The notes under the pieces were generated by a model that saw only the letters and a program-made list of their open reading frames with translations, did no database searches and was not told the DNA's origin. From positions 107,868-171,867 of the forward strand of contig NZ_NNBL01000017.1 in NCBI RefSeq assembly GCF_002803065.1: a stretch of DNA of 64,000 nt, read 5' to 3'. The DNA is from Streptomyces sp. CB01635. Its GTDB lineage: Bacteria > Actinomycetota > Actinomycetes > Streptomycetales > Streptomycetaceae. The translations under genes and the position numbers were made by a program. Positions 51,859 to 61,518 of the stretch are shown piece by piece (position 1 is the first letter of the stretch; the number at the start of each line of letters is the position of its first letter).

Positions 51859-54800
51859 TCACTTGAGGGCGTATGCCCGGGTGATGGTCTGGGTCGTGCG
51901 GCTGCCGCCCGCGTCCCAGGCCTCGGTCTTGAGGGTCACGTATCCGTTGGTGTCCGCGAGCTTCGGGTGCCGCAGCAGGGCCTGGAAGGAGTTGCTGTCC
52001 TTCCGGAGCACCTTCGCCTCCTTCCAGGTGGCGCCGTCGTCGTACGAGACGGAGACCTTGGCGCCGGCCATCGCGGTGGAGCCGGTCCAGCCCTTGGGGC
52101 GACCCGCGTCCACGGTGAAGGTGTACGGCAGTCCGGCCCGTGCCTGGTTGAGCACGTTCAGCGGCAGGTCGTAGTCGAGCAGGATCACGGGCATGGACTC
52201 ACAGACCTTGGGCGTGGGGATGAACGCCGTGTCGCAGTCCTTGATCGCCATGGTGGTCGGTGCCGCCTGGCTGAAGTCCCACTCCGTGCGCATGTGGCGG
52301 CCCAAGGTGACGCCCGGGACGTCGGTGGTCAGCTTCTGGTCGAGGACGTACCGGTAGTCCGCCTTCTCCTGCGCCAGCTGGCCGAAGCCGGTGATCGGCT
52401 TCCCGTTGAGGTAGAAACTCCAGGTGCCGGTCAGGCCCGACAGGGTGTGGGTGGGATCGTTGTCGGCACCGTTGCTGCCCGGAAGGTTCTGCCAGACGTC
52501 GGCGCGGCAGAACACACACGGCCCGAACTCGTACTGGGACAGGCGCATCGGCGCGTCGAACCAGCTCCGGGTGTAGGCCTTGCCCGGGGTGAGGTAGGAG
52601 GCGCGCTGGCCGTTCATCCGCCACGTCGAGTCGTTGAAGTTGGCCGACACGCTCGGCTGGTACGTCACCCCGGTGCCCGCGAGGAAGTAGTCGTCGCGGG
52701 TGGTGCCCTGGTAGAGGGGCTGGCCGACGGAGCCGGTGCTCACCTGCAACGGGCCCCAGATGTTCATGTTCTCGGCGCCCAGGCGCCGGGCGCCGTCGGA
52801 GTGGAACGTATTGGTGACCTTGGCGAATTCCTTGACGTCGACGGTCTTGGCCAGGTCGGCGGGGACCCGGTCGTCGGTGAAGTGCGGGTTGTAGCTGTAG
52901 CCCGACTCGAGGACGCCCTTCAGGGCGATCCGGACCTTGTCCTTGGCCAGCAAGCCCTTGAGGGTTGCGGCGTTGTCGTAGGTGGCGTGGGCGACCGGGA
53001 TGGCCTGTCCGGCGGGGACGCCGCTTCCGCTCGGCCCGGGGTCGGCAGGGGCCACGATCATTGCGACGGCTCCGCCAGCCGCGGCCCTGGTGGCCTGGTC
53101 GTCGGCCTTGGTGACGTCGGCCACGGAGACCAGAACGGTCTTGCCCTTGACGTCGGCAGCGGCGAAGTCCTGCTCGGTGCCGGCGCCCAGGTCGATCAGC
53201 TCGGTGTGCTTGGTGCCCTCGAAGCGCTTCGCGTTCACCGAGGACTTCAGCGGGATGGTCACGTGCCCGGGGCCCGTCACCTCCAGTTGGACCAGCGGTT
53301 CGCGACGGGCCAGGGCGGTCTCCAGGCGCAGCGCGCCGCTGGTGGCGCCGTCACTGGGGATGGCGCCTTGCCTGATGTCGGTGAGGTTGAGCAGGTTGCC
53401 GATGCCGGCGAAGCTCGAGTAACCGCCTGCGGTGCCGGGGTCACGGACGATGAACGTAGTCACCTGGCCGTTCTCCAGTGGCCGCTTCTCACCCTTGATC
53501 TTCACGCTGAGGTCGGTGGCGGTGGTGCCGTCGACGGTGAAGGTCTGGTCCCGGTCGCTCACCTCGATGTTGGGCACGGTGAACAGGTCGGCCGCGTAGG
53601 AGACCGCACCCCCGGCGGGGTCTGCCGAGTAGAGCGAGCCCTCGATGGAGTACTTGCCGAGCGGTACCGACAGGGTCGCGGTGCCGTTGGCGTACATGGT
53701 CTGGCTCTGCCACACGGTGTTGTCCAGCCCGTGCAGGGTGAACCTGAGCGCACTGGGGGTCTTCCCGAAGCGGTCTGTGACCTTCAGCGTGACGTCGTGC
53801 TGCTCGACGGAGGTGACGAAGCCGAGTGCGGCGTGCACCGACTCGCCGTTGTCGGAGGTGGCAGTGACCGATCCGCCGTACTGGCCGGTCTTCAGGCCGT
53901 TGTTGTCGAGCGTGACGGTGACCTCGGCGGTGCCGCCGGCCGGGACGGTGACCCGGCCGTCGGACAGGCCCGCTCCCGACAGCGACAGCGTGCCGGCCGG
54001 GACCGCGGTGCCGCTCGCGTCCTTGGCGCCGGCCGTCACGGTCATCACTGTGTCGGTCGCGGCGTTGTTGTGCAGCGTCAGGGTGCGGCTGCGCGTGGGG
54101 TAGGTGCCCTTCTGCCACGGTATGACGCGGAAGTCGGCGGTGCCGGACAGCTCCAGCGACGGGTCGAGGGCGGCGGGGATGTCGACCCGGCCGTAGCCCT
54201 GCTGGTAGACGGTCTGGTCGGCGGCGGACTTGGCGTGCGCGGTCAGCGCGTCCTTGATGCGCTGACCGGTCCAGCCGGGGTGGCGCTGCTTGAGGATCGC
54301 GGCGGAGCCGGCCACATGCGGGGTGGCCATCGATGTGCCGTTGGCCGAGGTGTAGTTGGCGTCCACGGGGGTGCCCATGGTGGTGCCGGCCGCGCGGGCG
54401 GCGACGATGTCCACGCCCGGGGCGGTGATCTCCGGCTTGATCGCCATGTCGCCGAGGCGCGGGCCGCGGCTGGAGAAGTCGGCGAGCGCGTCGGACTTGT
54501 CGACGGCGCCGACGGTGAGGGCCGCGTCGGCGGCGCCGGGGGTGCCGATTGTCGACTCACCCTTCCTGCCGTCGTTGCCTGCCGCGATGACGAAGAGGGT
54601 GCCCGAGGACGCGCTGAGCGAGTTGACCGCGTTGGTCAGGACGTCCTCGCCGGGGGTGTCAGTACCGCCGAGGCTCATGCTGACGACGTCGGCGCCCTGC
54701 CCGACCGCCCAGTCCATGCCGGCCAGGATGCCGGAGTCCAGGCCCTGCCCGCTGTTGGCGAGCACCTTACCGATGAGCAGGTCGGCTCCGGGGGCGACAC

Positions 54801-55722
54801 CCTTGTACTTGCCGTCGGAGTTGGCGCCACTGCCCGCGATGGTGGATGCGACGTGGGTACCGTGGCCGTGACCGTCCTGGACCGTCTGGCCGTTGACGAA
54901 GCTCTGGCTCTGGACGATCTCGGACTTGACGTCGGCGTTGTTCAGGTCGGCACCGGTGTCCAGCACGGCGACCTTCACGCCCTTGCCGTCGTACCCCTTG
55001 GCCCATGCCTCCGGAGCGCCGATCTGCGGCACGCTCTTGTCCAGTGCGACCTTCGCCTTGCCGTCGTACCACAGCTTGGAGACCCCGGCAGTGCCGGGGA
55101 CCGTGGCGGCCTGGGCGCCTCTGCTGCGTGCGTGGACGGGCTTGACAGCCTGCCAGAAGCCCTTCGCGCTGTGCTTGTCGACATGCACCGCGGACAGCCC
55201 CAGTCGGGGCATGACCCGCTCGTTGTCGCTGCCCGGCAGGCCCTCGGTCTTCTGCGTCAGGGCAGCGGCGGTCGGCTTCCCCTGGAAGTCGACGATGGCG
55301 GGGACCTCGTCGGTCTTCGCGTCGCCGTACCCGTCCCGGACCATCCGGCTGACGTTGAACAGTTCACGGTCCACCGTGCCCGAGGCGACCGCGGCCGTGG
55401 TGTCGTCCGGGTAGACGTACAGGTCGCCGTTCTGTCCGCTGACGGTTTCGAACGTCTTGGACGTCCCCGCCCCAGAGATGACGGAGACCGCCTGCCTGCC
55501 GTCGGGCTCGGTGGTCAGCGAGACCGTGTCGCCGGTGATCAGAGTCACCGCCGCCGTCGTCGCCGCCTGCTTCTGCAGCGTCGGGCGGCTGCTCAGGTCG
55601 AGAGGCGCCTGGGGTGTGGCGGCTGTCGCGGTTCCGAGCTGGCTCGTCAGTGACAGGGCGACTGTCACCGCGATCCCGCTGACGAGGGCGGTGCGCCCCC
55701 GTCTGGGGCGGGCCTTCTGCAT
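51859..55722 (-). CDS. Secreted S8 (subtilisin-like) serine protease, multidomain
   Basis: A 1287-residue exported protease. Signal peptide: RRGRTALVSGIAVTVALSLT ending near TATAATPQAP. The propeptide runs to about residue 230. The S8 triad is intact: Asp255 in VAVLDTGADL, His287 in DGHGHGTHVAS, Ser464 in NGTSMATPHVAG, with oxyanion Asn383 in FVIAAGND. A long C-terminal half follows with Ig-like beta domains and a PA-like segment (KGKTVLVSVADVTKADDQAT). It ends TLKTEAWDAGGSRTTQTITR. Similar large S8 proteases are common in Streptomyces and degrade extracellular protein. ATG 55722 has AAAGGA six bases upstream and gives a proper signal peptide. The TrmB-LuxR gene upstream is its probable regulator. 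Confidence 0.93.
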   Translation of the reverse strand: MQKARPRRGRTALVSGIAVTVALSLTSQLGTATAATPQAPLDLSSRPTLQKQAATTAAVTLITGDTVSLTTEPDGRQAVSVISGAGTSKTFETVSGQNGDLYVYPDDTTAAVASGTVDRELFNVSRMVRDGYGDAKTDEVPAIVDFQGKPTAAALTQKTEGLPGSDNERVMPRLGLSAVHVDKHSAKGFWQAVKPVHARSRGAQAATVPGTAGVSKLWYDGKAKVALDKSVPQIGAPEAWAKGYDGKGVKVAVLDTGADLNNADVKSEIVQSQSFVNGQTVQDGHGHGTHVASTIAGSGANSDGKYKGVAPGADLLIGKVLANSGQGLDSGILAGMDWAVGQGADVVSMSLGGTDTPGEDVLTNAVNSLSASSGTLFVIAAGNDGRKGESTIGTPGAADAALTVGAVDKSDALADFSSRGPRLGDMAIKPEITAPGVDIVAARAAGTTMGTPVDANYTSANGTSMATPHVAGSAAILKQRHPGWTGQRIKDALTAHAKSAADQTVYQQGYGRVDIPAALDPSLELSGTADFRVIPWQKGTYPTRSRTLTLHNNAATDTVMTVTAGAKDASGTAVPAGTLSLSGAGLSDGRVTVPAGGTAEVTVTLDNNGLKTGQYGGSVTATSDNGESVHAALGFVTSVEQHDVTLKVTDRFGKTPSALRFTLHGLDNTVWQSQTMYANGTATLSVPLGKYSIEGSLYSADPAGGAVSYAADLFTVPNIEVSDRDQTFTVDGTTATDLSVKIKGEKRPLENGQVTTFIVRDPGTAGGYSSFAGIGNLLNLTDIRQGAIPSDGATSGALRLETALARREPLVQLEVTGPGHVTIPLKSSVNAKRFEGTKHTELIDLGAGTEQDFAAADVKGKTVLVSVADVTKADDQATRAAAGGAVAMIVAPADPGPSGSGVPAGQAIPVAHATYDNAATLKGLLAKDKVRIALKGVLESGYSYNPHFTDDRVPADLAKTVDVKEFAKVTNTFHSDGARRLGAENMNIWGPLQVSTGSVGQPLYQGTTRDDYFLAGTGVTYQPSVSANFNDSTWRMNGQRASYLTPGKAYTRSWFDAPMRLSQYEFGPCVFCRADVWQNLPGSNGADNDPTHTLSGLTGTWSFYLNGKPITGFGQLAQEKADYRYVLDQKLTTDVPGVTLGRHMRTEWDFSQAAPTTMAIKDCDTAFIPTPKVCESMPVILLDYDLPLNVLNQARAGLPYTFTVDAGRPKGWTGSTAMAGAKVSVSYDDGATWKEAKVLRKDSNSFQALLRHPKLADTNGYVTLKTEAWDAGGSRTTQTITRAYALK

Positions 55723-55933
55723 CGGTTGTCCTTTCACGTTCAACTGGTGGGCGCTGCGGGGCAATTGATGCCGAGGGGGACCGACCGAACGTCCGGCCGA
55801 TTCCGCGTGCCGCTCGGAACCTAGCTCTCCGGCCGGTGCGTCTTCCAGAGATGGTGTGGCGGATACGCGCCACATGGCGCACACCCGCCACGTAGGTCCG
55901 CAATGTGGGCGGCGTCGGGCCGCCGATGCGGCC

Positions 55934-56947
55934 CTATGTGTCCTGGCCGATGCCCGGCGGCTGCAGCCCGTCCAGGTCTCCGGCCGTGACCCAGCCGTGT
56001 TCGCAGGCGTGCCACCCGAGTTGCATCCGGCTCGAAGCGCCCGTCAGATCCATCAGGCCGCGTACCCGGCGGTTGACGGTCCGCTTGCCGATCCCCATGA
56101 GGCGGGCGATCGCGTCGTCGGTGAGACCGGACAGGAGCAGGAGCAGCAGATGGGTGTCCGAGCCGGAGAGTTCGCCGCGGTGCGTCTCGCCGGTTGACGG
56201 ATCCAGGGGGAGCGCGGTGACCCACACCAGCTCGAACAGTGTGACGAGAGCGTCGAGCAGGGGGCCTTGGTTGATCTGCACGACGGCGCCCGGTGGCCGC
56301 CCGTCTTCCGTCCGCACCGCGAGCATGGCCGTGGACCGGTCTACTATGATCAACTTGACCGGGAGTCTGGCCAGCACGCGGGCCTGTTCACCTGCGTCCA
56401 TGTACCGGCGGATCTCCAGCTGCTCCGCGTACCCCTCGATCGCGGCCCGGTCGTACACCGTCCGGAAGCGCACCCCCGCTGCCAGTTGCTCCAGCTCCGC
56501 GACGTTGAACTCCTCGATCAGCAGATAGGGCGGGGCGTCGAAGCGCAGTACTTCCCGGCGGGCGCGGAGCTGGAGCTGCTCGCACCGCTGTGCCAACGCC
56601 TCGGCCGGCACGATTTCGGCGATCTCCTCCAGGGCTGCCGGCCGGAGCGCCTCGCGGTACTCCTTGGTGAGTCGCTGCAGAACGCCTTTGGCGGACTGCA
56701 GTTCGTTCATGCGCGCCAGCAACAGCGTCTCCCCGGCGATGTCCGGCGGGGCGGGAATCAGCTGCGCGGGCAGGTCGTCGGTGAGGGCGACCAGCCCCTT
56801 CACGGCCAGTGCCGCGACCGCCTGTTCGAGCTGGGCCCCGGTCAGGCCGGTCCGCTGCTCCAGCCTGTCCACCGGGCAGCGCCCGGACCCCACCAGCAGT
56901 TGGTACACCTGCGACTCGGCCGTGCTCAGACCCAGCGCCTCAAGCAT
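55934..56947 (-). CDS. TrmB-like / LuxR-type HTH regulator
   Basis: The 337-residue protein begins with a winged helix of TrmB type (LEALGLSTAESQVYQLLVGS, QRTGLTGAQLEQAVAALAVK), then a coiled segment (LLARMNELQSAKGVLQRLTK). A PLD-like ligand domain follows (VRFRTVYDRAAIEGYAEQLE, LPVKLIIVDRSTAMLAVRTE), and a C-terminal LuxR-type HTH (LLLSGLTDDAIARLMGIGKR, TVNRRVRGLMDLTGASSRMQ). This two-HTH arrangement is a known streptomycete class that frequently accompanies large S8 proteases. ATG 56947 is the first start. It is transcribed toward the protease gene with about 210 bases between. Confidence 0.9.
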   Translation of the reverse strand: MLEALGLSTAESQVYQLLVGSGRCPVDRLEQRTGLTGAQLEQAVAALAVKGLVALTDDLPAQLIPAPPDIAGETLLLARMNELQSAKGVLQRLTKEYREALRPAALEEIAEIVPAEALAQRCEQLQLRARREVLRFDAPPYLLIEEFNVAELEQLAAGVRFRTVYDRAAIEGYAEQLEIRRYMDAGEQARVLARLPVKLIIVDRSTAMLAVRTEDGRPPGAVVQINQGPLLDALVTLFELVWVTALPLDPSTGETHRGELSGSDTHLLLLLLSGLTDDAIARLMGIGKRTVNRRVRGLMDLTGASSRMQLGWHACEHGWVTAGDLDGLQPPGIGQDT

Positions 56948-56993
56948 GAATGTCCTCTCCTCACAAGCTCCCCGTTCCCACCCCGCGCACGCG

Positions 56994-57029
56994 GACCGCC
57001 CCCGGACCTCGATCAGTCCGGGGGCGGTC
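56994..57029. terminator. Strong hairpin upstream of the LuxR-type gene
   Basis: A 14-bp perfect stem (GACCGCCCCCGGAC at 56994-57007, complement at 57016-57029) has loop CTCGATCA. There is no T tract on either side. Given its place between a minus-strand start (56947) and a plus-strand remnant (57181), it could block readthrough, but its direction is unclear. Confidence 0.45.
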
Positions 57030-57180
57030 AGTCGGCGTCACTGCAGGCGCGAGCGGCGGCTCAGGGCGCGGACCCGGCCGCGCCCAACCGGTTTGCACCA
57101 CTCTCGGTCGTTGCCGCGCGGAGCGCGTCGAGCTCTGGGACCGACCTGGAACCTCGGCCAGCATCTATCTAACCGCTGAA

Positions 57181-58109
57181 ATGATTTACACTAAAGTTTC
57201 TGCTTGGCAAGAGGTTTGGCTCCAGCTGATCAGCCACCAGGTCGGGCTCGCCGCGACGAACCTGGAGCTGATGCGGGCCGACTGCACCATCCCGGTGTCG
57301 GCCCGGCAGCCGGGGCAGCGGGTGAGGGTGACCGCCATCGGCACCGTCATCCGATCCGACAGCCCCGACCTCGAGGTCGGCGACCTGGTCCAGTCGATGA
57401 CCGGCTGGAGCCAGTACTCGGCCGGCCCGGCCGGCTCGTACCTCAAGCTCGACCGTGACCTCTTCGCCGACCCCGGCTACCACCTCGGCCAGGGACCGAC
57501 CGCCTACTACGGGATGGCCGATGTGGCGGCCGCCGGCGAAGGCGACGTGGTCTTCGTCTCCGGCGCCGCGGGCGGGGTCGGCTCGCTGGCCGAGCAGATC
57601 GCCAAGTGCCTCGGCGCGGCACGCGTGATCGGCAGCGCCGGCAGCCCGGCGAAGGCCGACTACCTGGTGAACGAGCTCGGCTACGACGCCGCGTTCGACC
57701 ACCACGACGGCCCGGCAGCACAACGGCTCAACGAGTTCGCACCCAAGGGGTCTCTGTGTTCTTCGACATCGTGGGCGGTGAGCAGTACGACGCTGCGCTG
57801 CAGGCGGCCCGGGGCGCGCTTCGCCCTGTGCGGCTCCCTGTCGAGCCAGCTCGGCGACGCGTCGGAGCGCTTTTCGCAGCCCGACCGCACGCCGGCCGAG
57901 GCCAAAGGCGTCGAGCTGCTGCCCTTCTCCTGCCATCACACGCCCGAACAGATCGCCGCCTGGCGCGAGCACTTCAGCACCCGGCTGAGCCAGGCCGCTT
58001 CGTCTACCCGCCGACAGTCCTCAAGGGCCGGATCGAGGACGTGCCGCAGGCGTTCCTCTCCCTGCTGCAAGGTTCCTACCGGGGCAATGTCTCGGTGCGG
58101 CTGCCGTGA
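57181..58109 (+). pseudogene. MDR/quinone-oxidoreductase-like gene with several frameshifts
   Basis: From about 57226 the frame resembles a zinc-independent medium-chain dehydrogenase: VGDLVQSMTGWSQYSAGPAG, GPTAYYGMADVAAAGEGDVV, VSGAAGGVGSLAEQIAKCLG (NADPH loop), SPAKADYLVNELGYDAAFDH. Then VSVFFDIVGGEQYDAALQAA lies in a second frame (57750-57805), RPGARFALCGSLSSQLGDAS back in the first, and GRFVYPPTVLKGRIEDVPQA, FLSLLQGSYRGNVSVRLP in the second again. Three shifts are needed, so this is a real pseudogene. The first 15 codons (ATGATTTACACTAAAG) are unusually AT-rich and not of this family. Confidence 0.8.
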
Positions 58110-58660
58110 CCACACTCTCCCACCAGGCCCTGAACCAGGCGCTGATGGACCGCCAGTTCCTGCTGAGGCGCACCGATCGCACCCCCGCTGGAGGTGATCG
58201 GACGACTGGTTGCCCTGCAGGCGCAGGAACCCAACTGGGCCTATGTCGGCCTGTGGAGCAGAATCCACGGCTTCACACAGTCCGAGCTCACCGCACTGCT
58301 GGAGGACCGACAGGTGGTCCGCTCCGGTCTGCTGCGCAGCACCCAGCACTTCGCCGCGGCCGACGACTTCCGTCGCCTGCGGCCAATGCTGCAGCCCGTG
58401 CTCGACCGCACGGCCGGCTCGCCCCACTTCACCCGCAACAGCAGCGGCCTGGACGCGGCGGCCTTGGCGGCCGAGGGACTCGCCCTGCTCGCGGGAGGAA
58501 CACTGCCGCGCAAGGAGCTCACTGGAGTGTCCGAGAAGCTCCTCGACAACGGCAAACTGCCCGAAGAGCATCGCCAACGCATCATCGAGAACAGGGACTT
58601 CGCGCGCTCCAAGCTGCGCTGGCCACGGGAGCGAAGACACGGAAACTCGTCAGCACCTGA
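58106..58660 (+). pseudogene. AlkZ-like winged-helix DNA-binding protein (HTH_42) remnant
   Basis: GTG 58106 overlaps the preceding stop and starts TTLSHQALNQALMDRQFLLR. At about 58187 a run of Cs has one extra C; without it the frame continues TPLEVIGRLVALQAQEPNWA, YVGLWSRIHGFTQSELTALL, EDRQVVRSGLLRSTQHFAAA, as in the AlkZ/HTH_42 family (LLxLQAQxPxxxYxxLWSR, RxxxMRxTxH). Homology ends after about 140 residues; the last part (RQRIIENRDFARSKLR then a shift into GAKTRKLVST) is of other origin. The family length is about 380, so this is a truncated gene. Confidence 0.7.
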
Positions 58661-58717
58661 CCCGCGACGCCAGGCGCCGCGGTCGGCGACTCGGCCGTCC
58701 CATGGACCCCCTGGGTG

Positions 58718-61357
58718 CTACTGGCGGTCCGGCTGCGGCAGGTCCTGCTCGGTCCAGATGGTCTTGCCGGTGGACGTGTAGCGCGTGCCCCAGTGGTGGG
58801 TCATCTGGGCGATGATGAACAGGCCCCGGCCTCCCTCGTCGTCGCTCGCGGCGTGCCGCAGATTGGGCGCGGTGTGGCCGGTGTCGGACACCTCGCAGGT
58901 CAGGGTCCGGTCGCGGATCAGGCGCACCTGGATCGGGCCGCCACCTGCGTAGCGGATGGCGTTGGTGACCAGTTCGCTGACGATGAGCTCCGTGGTGAAC
59001 GCCGCGTCGTCCAGTCCCCAGTCGCCGAGCTGCTTCCCGACGGCGGAGCGGATGGCGGCCACGGCCGCCGGGTCCGGGGCCAGTGCCCATTGGGCGAGCC
59101 GATTCCGGGCGAGCAGGCGCGTGCGGACCAGGAGCATTGTCGCGTCCACGTCCACCGCCCCGGGCAGCATGGTGGCCACCGCCCGGTCGCACAGCTCTTC
59201 CAGGGATCTTCGGTCGTCGGAGAGTACCTGTGAGAGCTGCGCGAGCCCGGCTTCGCGGTCGTCGGCCGCCTGGAGGAGGCCGTCCGTGAAGAGGGCGACA
59301 ACAGTGCCCGGCGCGAGCTCCAGTTCCGTGCTCTGGTAGGGCAGGCCGCCGATTCCCAGCGGCGGTCCTGGCGGCAGCTGGGGATAGTCGACGACGCCCG
59401 TGTGCGGTTCGACGAGCCCCAGCACCGGCTCCCCGGCTCGCGCCATGCTGCACTCCCCCGAGACGGGGTCGTACACCGCGTACAGGCAGCTCACGCCCAG
59501 AGCCGCGTCGGCGTGCGCCTTCAGGTGGCCCGGGCCGCGGCCGGTTTCGTCCTCGTGCGTGGTCTGCTCGACCAGGTCGGCCAGGCGGGACAGCAGCTCG
59601 TCCGGGCTCAGGTCCAGCCGGGCCAGGACACGCACCCCCGTGCGCAGGCGTCCCATGGTGGCCGCGGCTCGTATGCCGTGACCGAGCACATCACCGACGA
59701 CCAGGCCGACCCGGGTACTGGAGAGAGGGATGACGTCGTACCAGTCGCCGCCCACCCCGGACCCGCTGTCGGCGGGCAGGTAGCGGCTCGCCGAGTCGAT
59801 GGCGGCGTGCGGCGGCAGGCGGCGTGGAAGCAGGCTCCTCTGGAGCTTGAGGGCCGCGCTGTGGCCACGGGTGACCACCGGCATCAGCAGGAATCCGATC
59901 AGCAGGGCGCCCAGGCCCAGGACGGTGACCCCGCCCGTCCTGCCGATCAGCGGCAGGTCGACGGCGGTCGTGCCGTACCGGGGATTCGCGTAGACGACGA
60001 AGGTGGCGTAGAGGAACAGCAAGAGCATGAATAGCGCGCCGAGCCCCGGTAGCACGCCCTTAAAGACCAGATCCTTGACGCTGCGGGTGAGGATCTTGCG
60101 GTGGTACCAGACGCAGGCGAAGCCGGTCAGTCCGTACTGGAACGCGATCGCGAGACCGACCGAGTCGATCGAGTCGGCCAGGACGTTCTGGCTGAGCGAG
60201 GTCAGCAGGACGAACAGGGCGATCGAGGCCGCTCCCATGCCGATGGTCCCCCAGGTGGGGGTGAGAAACCTGCGGTGGACCCGGGCGAACCGAGAGGGGA
60301 CGGTCTTGTGGACCGCCATGGAGAAGACGGTCCTGGCCAGGGGCAGGATGGTGGTCTGGGCGGAGGCCAACGCGGAGGTCAGCACCATCAGGATCAGCAG
60401 TCTCGACAGGAACAGCCCCGTGCCGTGGCTCCCGAACACGGCCTCACCCAGCCCGGAGAACACATCGTCCGCGTTGTCCGCATTGCCGAGTCCGATGCCC
60501 GAGGTGCCGACTCCCGCGAATGCCTGAGCCGACGTGGACACCAGCCCGTACATGACCAGGAGGAGCACGGTGGACAAGACCGCGGCACGGCCCGGGATGC
60601 GCGTGCTGTCGACGGTTTCCTCGTTGACCGAGAACGCGGTGTCCCAGCCCCAGTAGATGAAGACCCCCGCGAGGATGCCCGAGGTCATGGCCGTCACCGA
60701 GGGCACCGCGAAGGGGTTGAACCAGGACGCGGACACATGGATCGCCGTCGGCGGAGGGCTGGTGTACACCCTGACCAGCGCGGCGACGGCGAGCAGGATC
60801 AGCATCACCACTTCCAGGCACAGCAGCCAGCGCTGTACAGCCGCCGAGAACGAGATGCCGACGTAGCAGATCACTGTCAGCACGGCGATCCAGACGACGC
60901 CTGCCGCGGTGGTCCACAGCCGGTTTTCCGCCAGTGCGTCCAGGCCCATCAACCGGAAGCCGTAGGCAGCGGCGATCTGCGCGAGGCTGGCCATGACGAT
61001 GATGTTGGCGACGATGAGACCCCAGCCGCCCATCCAGCCGGTGCGCGGTCCGAATGCGCGGGTGGCCCAGGTGAAGGTGGTCCCGCAGTCGGCGTTGCTC
61101 GCGTTGAGCTCCCGGAAGGCGTACGCGACCAGCAGCATCGGGACGAAAGCCAGCATGGTGACGATCGGAGCCTGCAATCCGACTCCGGCCACGATGATGC
61201 CCAGCGTGGCGGCGAGGCTGTACGCCGGGCCGGTGGAGGCCAGGCCCATGACGACCGAGGAGAACATGCCCAGGGCATCGTTCTTGAGCCCCTTCCGGCC
61301 GGACCCTGTGCCCGGAGCGGGAAGACCAGCCGACACGGCACCGCCGAAGAGCCTCAC
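58718..61357 (-). CDS. APC-type permease fused to SpoIIE/PP2C phosphatase and HATPase anti-sigma domain
   Basis: One unbroken 879-codon frame. Residues 1 to about 495 are a 12-TM amino-acid/polyamine/organocation permease: FSSVVMGLASTGPAYSLAAT, FVPMLLVAYAFRELNASNAD, CGTTFTWATRAFGPRTGWMG, FIYWGWDTAFSVNEET. Residues about 505-745 are a SpoIIE/PP2C phosphatase: LQRSLLPRRLPP, VGGDWYDVIPL, VVGDVLGHGIRAAATMGRL, LFTDGLLQAADDREAG, DATMLLVR. Residues about 750-879 are an RsbW-type HATPase: ELIVSELVTNAIRYAGGG, CEVSDTGHTAPNLR, EGGRGLFIIAQM. It suggests a membrane receptor in which solute binding or transport controls partner-switching of anti-anti-sigma factors (inference). GTG 61357 is the start; the frame extends upstream into a phosphatase remnant. 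Confidence 0.85.
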   Translation of the reverse strand: MRLFGGAVSAGLPAPGTGSGRKGLKNDALGMFSSVVMGLASTGPAYSLAATLGIIVAGVGLQAPIVTMLAFVPMLLVAYAFRELNASNADCGTTFTWATRAFGPRTGWMGGWGLIVANIIVMASLAQIAAAYGFRLMGLDALAENRLWTTAAGVVWIAVLTVICYVGISFSAAVQRWLLCLEVVMLILLAVAALVRVYTSPPPTAIHVSASWFNPFAVPSVTAMTSGILAGVFIYWGWDTAFSVNEETVDSTRIPGRAAVLSTVLLLVMYGLVSTSAQAFAGVGTSGIGLGNADNADDVFSGLGEAVFGSHGTGLFLSRLLILMVLTSALASAQTTILPLARTVFSMAVHKTVPSRFARVHRRFLTPTWGTIGMGAASIALFVLLTSLSQNVLADSIDSVGLAIAFQYGLTGFACVWYHRKILTRSVKDLVFKGVLPGLGALFMLLLFLYATFVVYANPRYGTTAVDLPLIGRTGGVTVLGLGALLIGFLLMPVVTRGHSAALKLQRSLLPRRLPPHAAIDSASRYLPADSGSGVGGDWYDVIPLSSTRVGLVVGDVLGHGIRAAATMGRLRTGVRVLARLDLSPDELLSRLADLVEQTTHEDETGRGPGHLKAHADAALGVSCLYAVYDPVSGECSMARAGEPVLGLVEPHTGVVDYPQLPPGPPLGIGGLPYQSTELELAPGTVVALFTDGLLQAADDREAGLAQLSQVLSDDRRSLEELCDRAVATMLPGAVDVDATMLLVRTRLLARNRLAQWALAPDPAAVAAIRSAVGKQLGDWGLDDAAFTTELIVSELVTNAIRYAGGGPIQVRLIRDRTLTCEVSDTGHTAPNLRHAASDDEGGRGLFIIAQMTHHWGTRYTSTGKTIWTEQDLPQPDRQ

Positions 61358-61518
61358 ACTTGATTCCAACGCAGGGGCGCTTCCCTTCGCAACAGCGCAG
61401 GGACAGCAGGAGTCGCTGCCACCGTGCACGACGGCGATGCGGCCATTGTGTGCCGCTCGCAGAGAAAGCCGCCGATGGCTCTGAGCTGCACTGGCGTCGC
61501 ACCTCGGGTCTCGCAGCG

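Noticed and set aside
51745..55653. A 1302-codon plus-strand ORF opposite the S8 protease
   Set aside because: It is a GC-bias shadow of the protease gene with Val/Gly/Arg-rich noise and no domain.
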